A DNA stretch of 64,000 nt from NCBI GenBank assembly GCA_963753845.1, contig CAVWEI010000004.1, positions 1 to 64,000 of the forward strand, in the 5' to 3' direction. The notes under the pieces are model-generated. The model saw only the letters and a program-made list of their open reading frames with translations. It did not search any database and was not told where the DNA came from. Below are positions 51,258 through 61,800 of the stretch, piece by piece (the first letter of the stretch is position 1; each line of letters begins with the position of its first letter). Position numbers and translations under genes: made by a program. The DNA is from Thiosocius sp963753845. GTDB lineage: Bacteria; Pseudomonadota; Gammaproteobacteria; Chromatiales; Chromatiaceae.

Positions 51258-51518
51258 TCAGCGTTGTCTGCGGCGCTGGGGGTTCCCGGACTCAGGATCG
51301 ACCCGCAGGCGTTTCACCCGGCCATCGTCGGTAAGGATGCGGATCTTGTACGATTCCCTGCCGCCCCGACGATCGGTCTCCGCCGACAACACCCTGCCGG
51401 GATAGCGGTGGCGTGCATCCGACACCGCATCGTCCAGCGAGGTCCGGCGGTCCGCTTGCGCGAATGCCGAGACACTCAGTGCGACCATTGCCAGCAGTAA
51501 AGACCCAGTCGACTTCAT
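51258..51518 (-). CDS. Small exported PepSY-domain protein
   Basis: 86 residues. Signal peptide LLLAMVALSVSAFAQA, then a PepSY-like module (SLDDAVSDARHRYPGRVLSAETD ... YKIRILTDDGRVKRLRVDPESG). PepSY modules inhibit proteases or sense ligands next to two-component systems. It lies 19 bases upstream of the PhoP-like gene and is likely in the same transcript. Confidence 0.88.
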   Translation of the reverse strand: MKSTGSLLLAMVALSVSAFAQADRRTSLDDAVSDARHRYPGRVLSAETDRRGGRESYKIRILTDDGRVKRLRVDPESGNPQRRRQR

Positions 51519-51557
51519 TGCCTCAACCCGGTTTGCGGCCCGGCGCCCACCCGATCG

Positions 51558-52115
51558 TCAAAAATGGATCGGGCGGGCCGCACGCCCGACACGGATACGG
51601 TCTCCCGGATGACGGTCGGTCCGCGTGTGATAGATGTGTCCCTTATATTGATATTTTACACGGTATTCGAGCAGTTCCTCGCGTGTTTCGATGCGCTCCA
51701 CGGTTTCACAATGGCGGTAGGACCATTGGCTGTCTGAGGCCATGCCAGCCACCCCGGGACCGGCCCGGTAGCCGACCGCGGCGCCGAGCACGGTGCCCGC
51801 AACCGTCATGGCGGTACGCCCGCGGCCTTTTCCGAACTGGTTCCCGGCCACACCGCCCACGACGCCTCCCACCACGGCCCCGGCCAGGGTGGCGCTGTCG
51901 GGGTTGGTGGCCGCCGTATCCGCGCCACTTTCCGTGCAGTACTCATCGGGGACACTCACCTCGACCAACCGATAGACCGGCTCCACCTGCAGCACCCGGC
52001 CATATCCCCCTGCCGGTCCGTGGTTCCAGCCATGTCCATGGCCACGATCCGCGCTTGTATTGCCAGCGAACAGCACCGCCAGCAGCAGGGTGCCGAACCC
52101 GCAAATCCTGTTCAT
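51558..52115 (-). CDS. Exported glycine-zipper 2TM protein
   Basis: 185 residues from MNRICGFGTLLLAVLFAGNTSA, a signal peptide. A His/Gly-rich linker follows, then a glycine-zipper segment (ATLAGAVVGGVVGGVAGNQFGKGRGRTAMTVAGTVLGAAVGYRAG), then a C-terminal YKVKY-like end (RVKYQYKGHIYHTRTDRHPGD). Matches the Rick_17kDa-like 2TM proteins that associate with the outer membrane. AGGAGA precedes ATG 52115. It lies upstream of the PepSY gene, with a 40-base gap. Confidence 0.82.
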   Translation of the reverse strand: MNRICGFGTLLLAVLFAGNTSADRGHGHGWNHGPAGGYGRVLQVEPVYRLVEVSVPDEYCTESGADTAATNPDSATLAGAVVGGVVGGVAGNQFGKGRGRTAMTVAGTVLGAAVGYRAGPGVAGMASDSQWSYRHCETVERIETREELLEYRVKYQYKGHIYHTRTDRHPGDRIRVGRAARPIHF

Positions 52116-52217
52116 CGTCTTTCTCCTCAGTGCCGAAGGCGGCTGCCTTGCTTGTTGCATGTCTGCAACCTTAATGAGGCATCCCTGAACCCATGCTGAA
52201 CGGCCGCTCGCGGGGGT

Positions 52218-53000
52218 TCAGCGGGCCGGGCGCAGCTGGCTGAGCAGGAACAGTGCCGTGGCGGCAGTGACGATGGACGGCCCGGCGGGGGTGTCCAGCA
52301 AGAGTGAAGCGGTCAAGCCGGCCACGACTGCGGCTGCACCGCCGAGGGTGGCGATCAAGGCCATCTGCTCGGGGCTGCCGCTGAGGCGTTGCGCCGAGGC
52401 GGCGGGGATGATCAGCAGGGCGGTGATCAGCAGCACCCCGACGATCTTCATCGCGACCGCGATCACCAGCGCAACCAGCAGCATGAACACCAGTTTGATG
52501 CGAGCCACCTGCACGCCGTCCACCGCTGCGAGCTCCGCATGCACGCTGAGATTGAGCAGGGGTCGCCAGATCAGCACCAGGACCGAAAGGCTCAGCAGGG
52601 CACCCCCCCAGATCCACAGGAGGTCAACGCTGCCTACGGCAAGGATGTCGCCGAAAAGATAGGCGAGCAAATCGATCCGCACGTCGTCCTGGAAGCTGAT
52701 GGCGACCAGCCCGACGGCCAGCGAGCCATGCGCGAGGATGCCGAGCAGGGTATCGCTTGCCAGGCGGCTGCGTTGCTGCATGGCGAGCAGGGCCCCGGCA
52801 ATGAACAGTGCCAGCACCAGGACACTGAGCTGCAGGTTCACCTCGAACAGCAGGCCAAGCGCGATACCGAGCAGGGCCGAGTGGGCGAGCGTATCGCCGA
52901 AGTAGGCCATGCGCAGCCAGACCACGAAGACCCCCAGCGGGCCGGTTATCACGCTGAGCCCGAGTCCCGCGGCCAGCGCGCGCAGCAGGAAATCATCCAT
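52218..53000 (-). CDS. znuB: Zinc ABC transporter permease ZnuB
   Basis: 260 residues from MDDFLLRALAAGLGLS. Eight or so membrane helices with ABC-3 family parts WLRMAYFGDTLAHSALLGIALGLLF, LLGILAHGSLAVGLVAIS and MKIVGVLLITALLIIPAASAQRLS. Imports Zn(II) with ZnuA and ZnuC. The start overlaps the ZnuC end by 8 bases. Last gene of the leftward operon znuA-zur-znuC-znuB. Confidence 0.95.
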   Translation of the reverse strand: MDDFLLRALAAGLGLSVITGPLGVFVVWLRMAYFGDTLAHSALLGIALGLLFEVNLQLSVLVLALFIAGALLAMQQRSRLASDTLLGILAHGSLAVGLVAISFQDDVRIDLLAYLFGDILAVGSVDLLWIWGGALLSLSVLVLIWRPLLNLSVHAELAAVDGVQVARIKLVFMLLVALVIAVAMKIVGVLLITALLIIPAASAQRLSGSPEQMALIATLGGAAAVVAGLTASLLLDTPAGPSIVTAATALFLLSQLRPAR

Positions 53001-53754
53001 GCGGGCGTTTCCCTTCGCCGTCCACGACCTCGCCGTGCAGGCCGTGCCGGTGATCGTGATGATGGGTGTATACGGCCAGGGTGTCGGCATCGATCTCGCC
53101 GAACAGGTCGAGGTAGGCCGGGTGCTGGCTTACGGTATCCGGGTGACCGGAACAACACAGGTGCTGGTTGATGCACAGAACCTCGTCGGTCGCGGCCATC
53201 ACCAGGTGCAGATCGTGCGACACCATCAGCACGGCACACCCGCGTTCATCCCGCAGGCGCACGATCAGGCGGTAAAGCTCGGTCTGTCCGTTCACATCGA
53301 TGCCCTGAACCGGTTCGTCCAGGACCAGCAGGTCGGGGTTGCCCATCAGTGCGCGCGCCAGCAGCACCCGCTGGGTCTCCCCACCGGACAGGCCCTGCAT
53401 CGGGTTATCAAGCAGCCGCGTCACGCCGGCCTCGTCCGCGTTGCGTAGCAGGGCAGCGGTATCGGCACTGGTGAGCGCCAGGAAACGTCGTACCGTGAGC
53501 GGCATGCTTTCGGGCAGGCTGAGCCTTTGCGGCATGTAGCCGATCTTCAGGCCCGGTGCACGCCAGATCTTGCCTTGCGTGGGCGCGATCAGGCCGAGGG
53601 CCAGGCGCACCAGGGTCGTCTTGCCGGCACCGTTCGGACCGATGATGGTCAGGATGCGGCGCCGGCTCACTTCCAGGTCTATGTCTCTGATCAAGTGGCG
53701 CCCCCTGACCTTGACCGCGAGGCCCTTGCCCGCCAGCAACAGATCAGGCTTCAT
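52993..53754 (-). CDS. znuC: Zinc ABC transporter ATPase ZnuC
   Basis: 253 residues. Walker A GPNGAGKTT, Q-loop GYMPQRL, signature LSGGETQRVLLARAL and Walker B LLVLDEPVQGID, switch His in MVSHDLH. The C-terminal His-rich HHHDHRHGLHGE is common in ZnuC. Overlaps the Zur gene by 11 bases and znuB by 8, giving a tightly coupled operon. Confidence 0.96.
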   Translation of the reverse strand: MKPDLLLAGKGLAVKVRGRHLIRDIDLEVSRRRILTIIGPNGAGKTTLVRLALGLIAPTQGKIWRAPGLKIGYMPQRLSLPESMPLTVRRFLALTSADTAALLRNADEAGVTRLLDNPMQGLSGGETQRVLLARALMGNPDLLVLDEPVQGIDVNGQTELYRLIVRLRDERGCAVLMVSHDLHLVMAATDEVLCINQHLCCSGHPDTVSQHPAYLDLFGEIDADTLAVYTHHHDHRHGLHGEVVDGEGKRPHG

Positions 53755-54241
53755 CGGTTGCTCCGTTGCACTGGGGGCAGACGCCCGCCACCTCGACCGT
53801 CAGTTCACGGATCTGGAAATGCAGGTCCTGCGCCCTGTGGCTTATGCGCAGATCGAGCGTGGGATCCGACTGCTCGATGGCGATGCCGCAGCGGTCACAG
53901 ATGAAGATCTGTGCCCTGTGTTCTTCGCCGGGCCGGGTACAGCCGACAAAGGCGTTGCGCGAACTTACCCGGTGTATCAGGCCGTTCCCGAGCAGGAAGT
54001 CCAGCGCCCGATAGACGGTCGGCGGGGAAGGCTTGCGACCGTCTGCGGCCAGTTGCTCCAGCAGCCCGTAGGCACCGCTGGGGCAGTGGCTCTGCCAGAT
54101 CAGCTCCAGGACGCGGCGGCGAATCGGGGTGAGGCGCAGGCCCTGTTCACCGCAGTAATGCTCGGCGTCACGCATTGCGCTGCGCACGCAGGCGTGATGA
54201 TCGTGGCTGGATGATGGGAAGGTCGCTTGAGTCGGGCTCAT
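53744..54241 (-). CDS. zur: Zinc uptake regulator Zur (Fur family)
   Basis: 165 residues. N-terminal winged helix (GLRLTPIRRRVLELIWQSHCPSGAYGLLEQL ... PPTVYRALDFLLGNGLIHRV), then the dimerisation domain with zinc ligands (CDRCG and CPQCNG). His- and Asp-rich HDHHACVRSA at the N-terminus is also typical. Represses zinc uptake genes when zinc is sufficient. It sits inside the zinc uptake operon, directly after znuA, so it probably represses its own transcript through the site at 55204. Confidence 0.96.
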   Translation of the reverse strand: MSPTQATFPSSSHDHHACVRSAMRDAEHYCGEQGLRLTPIRRRVLELIWQSHCPSGAYGLLEQLAADGRKPSPPTVYRALDFLLGNGLIHRVSSRNAFVGCTRPGEEHRAQIFICDRCGIAIEQSDPTLDLRISHRAQDLHFQIRELTVEVAGVCPQCNGATDEA

Positions 54242-55180
54242 CTACGGCGTCTCCTGGTGCATGCAGCCGGCGAGTGCCTGGGCCATCGCGCGCATCAGCA
54301 GCGGATATGCGTCGGGGCCGGGCGGAATGTCCCTGCCCAAGGGGTCGAGGATGGCATGGCGAACGGAGAGGCCCTCGCTCAGCATGGCCACCACGCGCGG
54401 TTGGAACTGCGGTTCGGAAAACAGGCACCGCACCTGCTTTTCGGTCATCGCTCTGCGTAAGGCGCGCAGGTGCGCCGCGCCGGGACTGCGCTCGGGGTGC
54501 GTGGTCACGGTGCCGGCGGATTGAAGGCCATATCTGTGTTCGAGATAGTGGTAGGCGTCGTGAAACACGACATAACCGCCGTCGATACCTGCGAGTTGTC
54601 GGCGCAGATCCAGATCCAGCGCCACGAGCCGCTCTTTCAACCGCCGCGCATTGGATTGGTACAGTGGTGCCCCAGGCGGGTCGAGTTCTGCCAGGATGCG
54701 TGCAATCTCGTCGGTCATTGCGGCCGCATTGTCCGTCGCAAGCCAGATGTGCGGGTCGACTGCGGCGTCCTCCCCGGCATGCGGTTCATCATGTGTCTGA
54801 GAGTGGTCGGCCGCGGGGGCTTCGTCCAGTCGACGCACAGGCAGCAGTTGGAGACCGGGGGTATTGATCATGGGTACGGATCGGGTCATCGCCAGATTCG
54901 GCAATATGCGCGCCAGCGGCACTTCGAGCTGTGGCCCTATCCAGAACAGAACATCCGCGTCGTTCAGCATCCGTGCCTCGGATGGACGCAGGCTGAATGT
55001 GTGCGGTGATTCACCTCCTTGCAGCAGCAACTGGGGCGTCCCGGCGCCTTCCATGACAGCCGCGACCAGCGAGTGCAACGGCGCTATGCTGGCCACCACG
55101 CGGGGTGCGGCGGCTGCCTGGCCAAATGCCAGGGCGAGCAATGCGGGCAGCATGGCAAACATGGAAGAGCCTGAGGTCAC
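54242..55180 (-). CDS. znuA: Zinc-binding periplasmic protein ZnuA
   Basis: About 312 residues. Signal peptide SSMFAMLPALLALAFGQAAAA, then the cluster A-I metal-binding pattern: PLHSLVAAVMEG, LLLQGGESPHTFSLRPSEARML, a His-rich loop (DHSQTHDEPHAGED), VDPHIWLA, FHDAYHYLEHRYGL and a final CxxxC-like pair. The start chosen is GTG 55180 (VTSGSS), since GAGGA lies six bases before it and the predicted transcript start is just upstream; ATG 55195 or 55162 are alternatives. First gene of the znu operon. Confidence 0.92.
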   Translation of the reverse strand: MTSGSSMFAMLPALLALAFGQAAAAPRVVASIAPLHSLVAAVMEGAGTPQLLLQGGESPHTFSLRPSEARMLNDADVLFWIGPQLEVPLARILPNLAMTRSVPMINTPGLQLLPVRRLDEAPAADHSQTHDEPHAGEDAAVDPHIWLATDNAAAMTDEIARILAELDPPGAPLYQSNARRLKERLVALDLDLRRQLAGIDGGYVVFHDAYHYLEHRYGLQSAGTVTTHPERSPGAAHLRALRRAMTEKQVRCLFSEPQFQPRVVAMLSEGLSVRHAILDPLGRDIPPGPDAYPLLMRAMAQALAGCMHQETP

Positions 55181-55203
55181 CGGAGATCCTCTCATCATGG
55201 TGG

Positions 55204-55223
55204 TGTAACAGAATAACATTACA
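55204..55223 (-). promoter_or_regulatory. Zur-type operator before znuA
   Basis: TGTAACAGAATAACATTACA (55204-55223) has TGTAA-N10-TTACA dyad symmetry, close to Zur sites in gammaproteobacteria. It overlaps TATTCT, a possible -10, on the minus strand and ends 24 bases before the GTG start. Confidence 0.65.
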
Positions 55224-55383
55224 TTACATTGATGGATGGCATGTGCCGGACATGCCATCCGGCGGGCAACTTCGTGGCTCGCCGGGGTGCCGTGTCGGAC
55301 CGGGACGAGGATTTTGGTAGTCCTTCAGGTCCCAAATGTTAGATTAGGCGACTCGGACGAAGGCGAGCCGGGCCCAAATTTGA

Positions 55384-56907
55384 ATGGACGGTGCGATGAG
55401 CTTGACGCATGAAGGCAGCGGCAGATACCCAGTCGAGGAAGCTGAAGCCGCTCCCGTGCTCGGCAACCGGGTGCACAGGGGCTGGCAGCGTTACGAAAAC
55501 TCCCCGCTCCCGCTAGGCCTGAAATGGTCACTCAGCATTGCCGCCCTGATCGTGACGGCGATGGGGGTCCTGGGCTCCTACCTGATCCAGCAGCAGGAGA
55601 ACGGATACCGCAATCAGGTCGATCGCTTCAGCCAGGTCATCGTCGAGCAGCTGGCGCGGATCAGCGGTGAGCCACTGATGGCTGCCGATACCCTGAGCCT
55701 GCAGGTCCTGTTGCAGCGCCATGCGCAGAGCCCACTGATTCTGGGTACGGCGCTTTACGATTCGCAGGGTTCGCCACTGGCCGAGGCGGGTGTGAGCCCG
55801 CCGAACGTCGACAGGCAGGAGTTAGACGTCGCCGACCCCGGTTCCTGGGATTGGGACAATGGCGAGTACAAGGGGGTCTCCTATTTCAGCCCCGTAATGT
55901 ATCAGGACGTCACCGCCGGCTACCTGACCGTGAGTATCGACCGCTCACCCCTGGAGCAGGACCTTCTCGATACGCGGCGTTTCCTGATTGTTTCGACCCT
56001 GCTGATGATATTTTTCGGCGCGATCCTGGCCACCTTGCTTGCCCATCGGCTGTCGCGGCCGATCAAACGCCTGGCGAGGGCCGGCGAGGCCTTGAGTCCC
56101 GGGAAGCCGCAGGAGCTGGCGATACGGCGGGACGAGATCGGCCAGGTGCTGGATACCTTTCAGCACCTGGCCGAAGGGGTAAAGCGCAATGACCAGGTGG
56201 AGGCGGCCCTGTCGCGCTACGTCTCGCCCCAGGTCGCGCAACAGGTGCTGGCCAGCGACGCCTGCGGGGCTCTCGGTGGCGATTGTGTCACTGGCAGCGT
56301 GCTGTTCTGCGACATCGTCGGCTTCACCGAGCTTTCCGAACAACGTGAACCGGGCGAGGTCGCTGCCCTGCTGAACGATTACTTCGGCTATTTTGCGCTG
56401 GCCGCCGAGAGTTGTGGCGGCACGGTCGACAAGTTCATCGGTGACTGCATCATGATCGTGTTCGGGGTGCCCGACGATGATCCCCATCACGCCCTGCATG
56501 CGATGACCTGCGGCATGCTGATTCAGCAGCTTACGCGACGGATTAACCAGATCCGGCAGGCCCGCAGTCAGGCCACGGTCATGCTGCGCGTGGGCATAGG
56601 CTGCGGACCGATGTTGGCGGGCAACCTCGGCAGCACGGACCGCATGCAATACACGGTGGTCGGCGATACGGTGAACGTGGCCGCACGCCTGTGCGGTATG
56701 GCCGAACCTGGCGGTGTCCTGATCACCAAGGCCATGATGGCCTCCGGTCAGCCTGGCGACCCCAGGCATTATCTGCACCTCGGGCCGGCCCGGCTGCGCG
56801 GCCGCAGGCAAAGCGTCGAAGTGCGTGCCATGCAGGTCGATGCGGTCGCAAGGGATGTAAATGCCGACCAGCTGATCGAAAACATCCTGTCAGTGGTGGG
56901 TGACTAG
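55384..56907 (+). CDS. Membrane class III adenylate/guanylate cyclase with HAMP
   Basis: 507 residues. Two membrane helices (WSLSIAALIVTAMGVLGSYL and FLIVSTLLMIFFGAILATLLA) flank a periplasmic sensor; HAMP (HRLSRPIKRLARAGEALSPG) leads to the class III catalytic domain. Key positions: SVLFCDIVGFTELSE (metal Asp), FIGDCIMIVFGVPDDDP (second metal Asp), VGIGCGPMLAGNLGS and MQYTVVGDTVNVAARL. Substrate Lys/Asp for ATP versus Glu for GTP is not certain from this reading. Followed directly by a TPR lipoprotein gene that overlaps by one base (TAGTG), a common pair. Confidence 0.9.
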   Translation: MDGAMSLTHEGSGRYPVEEAEAAPVLGNRVHRGWQRYENSPLPLGLKWSLSIAALIVTAMGVLGSYLIQQQENGYRNQVDRFSQVIVEQLARISGEPLMAADTLSLQVLLQRHAQSPLILGTALYDSQGSPLAEAGVSPPNVDRQELDVADPGSWDWDNGEYKGVSYFSPVMYQDVTAGYLTVSIDRSPLEQDLLDTRRFLIVSTLLMIFFGAILATLLAHRLSRPIKRLARAGEALSPGKPQELAIRRDEIGQVLDTFQHLAEGVKRNDQVEAALSRYVSPQVAQQVLASDACGALGGDCVTGSVLFCDIVGFTELSEQREPGEVAALLNDYFGYFALAAESCGGTVDKFIGDCIMIVFGVPDDDPHHALHAMTCGMLIQQLTRRINQIRQARSQATVMLRVGIGCGPMLAGNLGSTDRMQYTVVGDTVNVAARLCGMAEPGGVLITKAMMASGQPGDPRHYLHLGPARLRGRRQSVEVRAMQVDAVARDVNADQLIENILSVVGD

Positions 56908-57971
56908 TGCCCTGTCCCGGATATGCCTTGCCTCTGAGAACCCCGCGGCGAATTCAGGGCAGGGCGCGGCCTGTGGGCAATGGCAGGCGCTTGTCAGGGG
57001 CGCAGGGCCTGTCGTTGTCGCTGCTGCTGCTGATCCTGGGCGGTTGTGCAGGCATGAAGGGTGGTACCGGTTCCGAAGTGGCGCCAAAGGATTCAACCGC
57101 CTCGGCCAGCGAGGCGGGACTCCTTGCGCAGGAATTGGCCACGAAGGGCCGTTGGTCCGAGGCCATCGCGGTACTCGATACGGCGGCGAAAAACTTCCCG
57201 GATGACTCAGACCTTGCCGGTCAGCGCGATTCGCTGGTCGAACGCTGGCGGTACGAGGAACTCACGCTTGAAGACCAGATCATGGTGGGGGATGCGGAGA
57301 ACCAGAAGAACACCCTGTCCTTGCTCGAAAAGCTGTCGCGGGCGGAGCCTGGCAATCTGATCGTTACCTCTCGCCGGATCTACTGGAAGGAGGCCCTGGC
57401 GGTCAAGGTCGGCTCCCTGACCGAGTGTGCCGAGGTGCACCTGGGCTCCACTCCCGAACTGGCAAGGCGCTGTCTGAATCTGGCATCCGAGCTTCCGGGC
57501 ACGCCGGACATTGAGCAAAGGCTGGCGCGCGTGAGCGAACAGTTGCGGGTAAGCGAGACCATTGCGGCCGAGCGCCGCCTTGCAGCCGCGGAGAAACAAC
57601 GTCAACGCAGGGCCAAGGAACTGCTTGGCGATGCGCGGACGGCGATCGATGCGCGAGACTATCGCCGTGCCCTGGATATCCTGGCCCAGGTCGCTGAGCT
57701 GCAACCAGACGATCCGGAGGTTGTTGGCCTGCAGGAAGAGGCGTGGTCGATGATCAGCCCGCAAATCGAGGCCCTGGTCAAACTGGGGGACCACCTCTAT
57801 CTCGACGAACAGCTTGTCGCCGCGGTCGCCACCTGGCAGGCGGCACTGTTCCTGAAGCCCGGGGATGAGGCCATCCTCGCGCGGGTAGAGCGAGCCAAGA
57901 CGGTTCTCAACCGGCTCGACGCCCTGCGCCGGCAACAACAATCATCCACCTCAGGTGAACCAGGTGTCTGA
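56907..57971 (+). CDS. TPR lipoprotein coupled to the cyclase
   Basis: 354 residues from GTG 56907. Lipoprotein signal LSLSLLLLILGGC with the lipobox LGGC, then TPR-like helices (LLAQELATKGRWSEAIAVLDTAAKNFPDDSDL; RDYRRALDILAQVAELQPDDPEVV; LVAAVATWQAALFLKPGDEAIL) around a charged coiled-coil region. The first part precedes the lipobox and would be cleaved. Periplasmic or outer-membrane adaptor that could feed signals to the cyclase sensor; inferred from pairing. Confidence 0.8.
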   Translation: MPCPGYALPLRTPRRIQGRARPVGNGRRLSGAQGLSLSLLLLILGGCAGMKGGTGSEVAPKDSTASASEAGLLAQELATKGRWSEAIAVLDTAAKNFPDDSDLAGQRDSLVERWRYEELTLEDQIMVGDAENQKNTLSLLEKLSRAEPGNLIVTSRRIYWKEALAVKVGSLTECAEVHLGSTPELARRCLNLASELPGTPDIEQRLARVSEQLRVSETIAAERRLAAAEKQRQRRAKELLGDARTAIDARDYRRALDILAQVAELQPDDPEVVGLQEEAWSMISPQIEALVKLGDHLYLDEQLVAAVATWQAALFLKPGDEAILARVERAKTVLNRLDALRRQQQSSTSGEPGV

Positions 57972-58024
57972 TCTTACCCCAGGGGCTTTGCGCCTCGCAC
58001 GCCGGCCTGGCCCCCACCGGCGGG

Positions 58025-58576
58025 TCAGTCGGGCTCGACCGGCTTCGCCTTGGGTCTGAATGCCTTTATCACGGAATCGTGTGTCTCGAGGCGTGGCCCT
58101 TCGATCAGATCGATGCAGTAGGGGACGGCCGGAAATACGGCCTGCAGGCAGTCTGCGATGGCGCTGGGCTTGCCTGGCAGGTTGACGATCAGTGACTCAT
58201 TGCGGATACCCGCCACCTGGCGCGACAGGATGGCGGTGGGTACGAACTGCAGCGAGATCGTACGCATCAGTTCGCCGAAGCCATCCAGTATCTTGTCGCA
58301 TACGGCGGCCGTCGCCTCCGGTGTGACGTCGCGTTTGGCGGGGCCGGTGCCGCCCGTGGTGACGACCAGGCAGCATCCGGCCTGATCGCAGAGCTCTCTC
58401 AGCGCCTGCTCCACCTGATCCTGTTCGTCCGGGACCACGCGTGCGACGGGCTCCCATGCGCTGTCGAGCGCTTTCTGCAGCCATTCGAGGATGGCGGGTC
58501 CACCCAGATCCTTGTATTCGCCGCGGCTGGCGCGGTCTGAAACGGTAACGATGCCGATACGTGCGGGGGTGGTCAT
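58025..58576 (-). CDS. mog: Molybdopterin adenylyltransferase
   Basis: 183 residues from MTTPARIGIVTVSDRASRGEY. MogA signature GGTGPAKRDVTPEAT, with AGIRNESLIVNLPGKPSAI. Adenylates molybdopterin before molybdate insertion. A stand-alone gene: no moa/moe genes nearby. Confidence 0.96.
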   Translation of the reverse strand: MTTPARIGIVTVSDRASRGEYKDLGGPAILEWLQKALDSAWEPVARVVPDEQDQVEQALRELCDQAGCCLVVTTGGTGPAKRDVTPEATAAVCDKILDGFGELMRTISLQFVPTAILSRQVAGIRNESLIVNLPGKPSAIADCLQAVFPAVPYCIDLIEGPRLETHDSVIKAFRPKAKPVEPD

Positions 58577-58814
58577 GCCGGAAGACCTGCTGTTGTCTGG
58601 GTGATGCAAGGATAGCGTCATCACGATCCTGGCTGTACCGGGAAGATTCAAGCATCACGATCTTTTCCCTTGATGGATACAGGGCCATTTGAGGAAGGGG
58701 GGTCCTCTATGCGCTCAACCTGTCCGATACCGGGCCGATAAGGAACGAAAAGCGGGCCATGTGGTGGCCGGCTAAGACCCGGTCAGGTGGCAGGGGTAAT
58801 TGTTGGTGAGATCC

Positions 58815-61800
58815 ATGCTCGATGTCGCGCTTGCCCAGGTTCGCCATGGCCTGCTGATTCTGGCGACCGTCTTTTTCGCGGTCAGTGTCTTGGCCGGAAG
58901 CCAGGACAAACCTGATCGCGAACACGTGGCGTCCTTTCTTGCCAGCCTGAGCGAAAGCGAACGGGCCTGGCTGCAAGACCACAGGGACATCCGCCTGGGT
59001 ATAGATCCCGCCTGGCAGCCGTTCGAATTTCTCGACCAGGCCGGGCGTTACCGGGGCATGGCGGCAGACTACATCGAGCTGCTCAATGCCATGCTCGACA
59101 TTCATATGTCCCCTGTCCGCGGGCTGGCCTGGTCGGATGTCATCGAGCAGGCGAAACAGCGCAAAATTGACGTCCTGCCCTGCGTGGTAAAGACCGAGCA
59201 GCGTGAACGGTACCTGACCTTCACCCGCAGTTACCTGAATTTCCCCATGGTCGTCGCAACCCGCGACGACGCGTCTTTCGTCCGTGGGCTGGAGGATCTG
59301 AAGGGGCAGATGGTCGGCGTCGTGAAAGGGTATGCAACCGTCGATCTTCTTGAGACCAGCTACCCTGGCCTGCAAAGGGTGGAGTTCGATAACCTGCAAC
59401 AGGGTCTCGAGGCATTGTCTGTCGGGCGGATCCCGGCATTCGTCGACAATCTTGCCTCTATCGCCGATGTGATCAACAAGCGTGGGTTCACCAATTTGAA
59501 GGTGGCGGCGCAGACACCCTTTTCATTCGATCTTTCTGTGGGGGTAAGAAAAGACTGGCCTGAACTGACCGGTATACTCGACAAGGCGCTGGCGGCCGTG
59601 TCTGCGCAACAGGCCGACCAGATCCGCGAGAACTGGATATCGATCAAGTTCGAGCACGGCGTCGATGTCGGTTATCTGGTCCGCATCGCCCTGATCGTGA
59701 GCGGCCTGGCGGTCGTGATCTTCGGGGTCATTGTCTACTGGAACCGTCGCCTGCTGGCCGAGGTAGAGCAGAGAAAACACGTCGAGGATATCCTCGCGCA
59801 CCGCAACCGTATCCACGAGAGCATTGCTGCCGGTGCAGACCTTGATCAGGTGTTGGCCACCATGGTCGCGAACGTCGAATCGGAACGCCCCGGAACCTTG
59901 TGTGCGGTCCTGCTGCTCGACCTGCAGAGTTCGCGAGTGACCGGCATCCTGGCGCCCAATCTCCCCGTCGCCTACAAGCAGGCAATGGACGGGCTGTCTG
60001 TCGACAACTGTCTGGGCTGCTGCGCCGAGGCGATCCGGCGCAAGGGCAGGGTGGTGGTCCCCCAGATCCGGCTGGACCCCAACTGGGAACAGCACCGTAT
60101 CGGCCTGCAATCCCTGGCCATCGAGGCGTGCTGGCTGGAGCCCATACTGTCTTCCGAGGGCAGGGTGCTGGGTCTGTTTGCCTTCTTCCGGCAGGAAGCC
60201 GGGGTACCGGACAGTCTGGCGTCCGAGCTGCTGCGCGAGATGGCCCTGCTGTCCACGCTCGCCATCGAACACCATCGCAATGTACAGAATCTGCACAAGC
60301 TTTCGCTGGCGGTGGAACACAGTCCCAACGCAGTGATGATGACGGATGTGCATGGCGTCATCGAGTATGTAAATCCCAAGTTCAGCGAGATCACCGGATA
60401 CCAGACCGGCGAAGTGGTGGGACGTACGCCCGGGATCCTGAAGTCGCAGGAGACCGATGCGACGGTACACCAGGACCTCTGGCGCACCATCCAGTCCGGC
60501 GAGGAGTGGTGGGGCGAGCTGCGCAATCTGCGAAAAAATGGCGAGGCGTTCTGGTTGAGGGAACACATCGCGCCGATCAAGGACAGCCGCGGCGATGTCT
60601 CGCACTTCGTCGCGATCATGGAGGATGTGACGGAATCGCGTCTGATCAATGAGAAGGTGTCGTACCAGGCCACGCACGATGCATTGACCGACCTGATCAA
60701 CCGGCGTGAATTCGAGCGCATCCTGGCCGCGCTGGTGGATTCACAGTCGAAGCGGTCTTCGGACAATGCCCTGTGTTTCCTCGACCTGGACCAGTTCAAG
60801 GTGGTCAACGATACGGCCGGGCACGTCGCCGGTGACGAACTGTTGCGCCGACTCGGCCGGGAACTGAAACGGCACCTTCGCAAGGGAGATATCCTGGCGC
60901 GCCTGGGCGGAGATGAATTCGCCATCCTCATGGAGCACTGCACGGCCACGCAGGCCCTGGGCAAGACCGAAGAGATCCGCCAGTTGGTGGAAGATTTCAG
61001 ATTCCCCTGGGAAGACAACGTATTCGCGATCGGTGTCAGCATCGGCATCGCCGAGATAAACGATGAGACCTTCAGTTCGCTGGACGTCCTCAAGCGTGCG
61101 GACATGGCCTGCTATGCGGCCAAGGATGCCGGCCGCAACCGCATCCATGTGTACAAGGACGACGACCAGTTGCTGATGGCTCGCTCCGGTGAGATGCACA
61201 GCGTCAACTACATCAAGAAGGCGCTGCAGGAGGACAGCTTCGTTCTTTACGTGCAGCCGATCAGGCCGATCGCCGACCAACGCCAGGCCGCGAGCTACGA
61301 GATCCTGCTCAGGATGCAGGGCGCGAATGGCGAACTGCTTCCACCAGGGGCCTTTCTGCCGGCGGCCGAACGCTACAATCTGATCAACCAGATCGATCAT
61401 TGGGTGGTCGAGCATGCGTTCGCGTGGATCTATCAGCACCCGCAGGAAATGGCCACAATCTCGGGCTTCTCAATCAATCTGTCCGGGCAGTCACTGGGAG
61501 ACGACAGTCTGTTGGGCAACATCATCCGGCATCTGAAAACGGACCGGCTGCCCGCGGACAAGATCAAGTTTGAGATCACGGAGACCGCGGCGATCGCCAA
61601 TCTGAGCGATGCCAACAGCTTCATCGCCGCGCTCAAGGAGTTTGGGGTCGAGTTCGCACTGGACGATTTCGGCAGTGGGCTGTCGTCGTTCGGGTATCTC
61701 AAGAACCTGGCGGTCGACTGCCTGAAGATCGACGGCATGTTCGTCAAGGACATGCTGGTCGACCCGATCGATTCTGCGATGGTGAAGTCGATCAATGACA

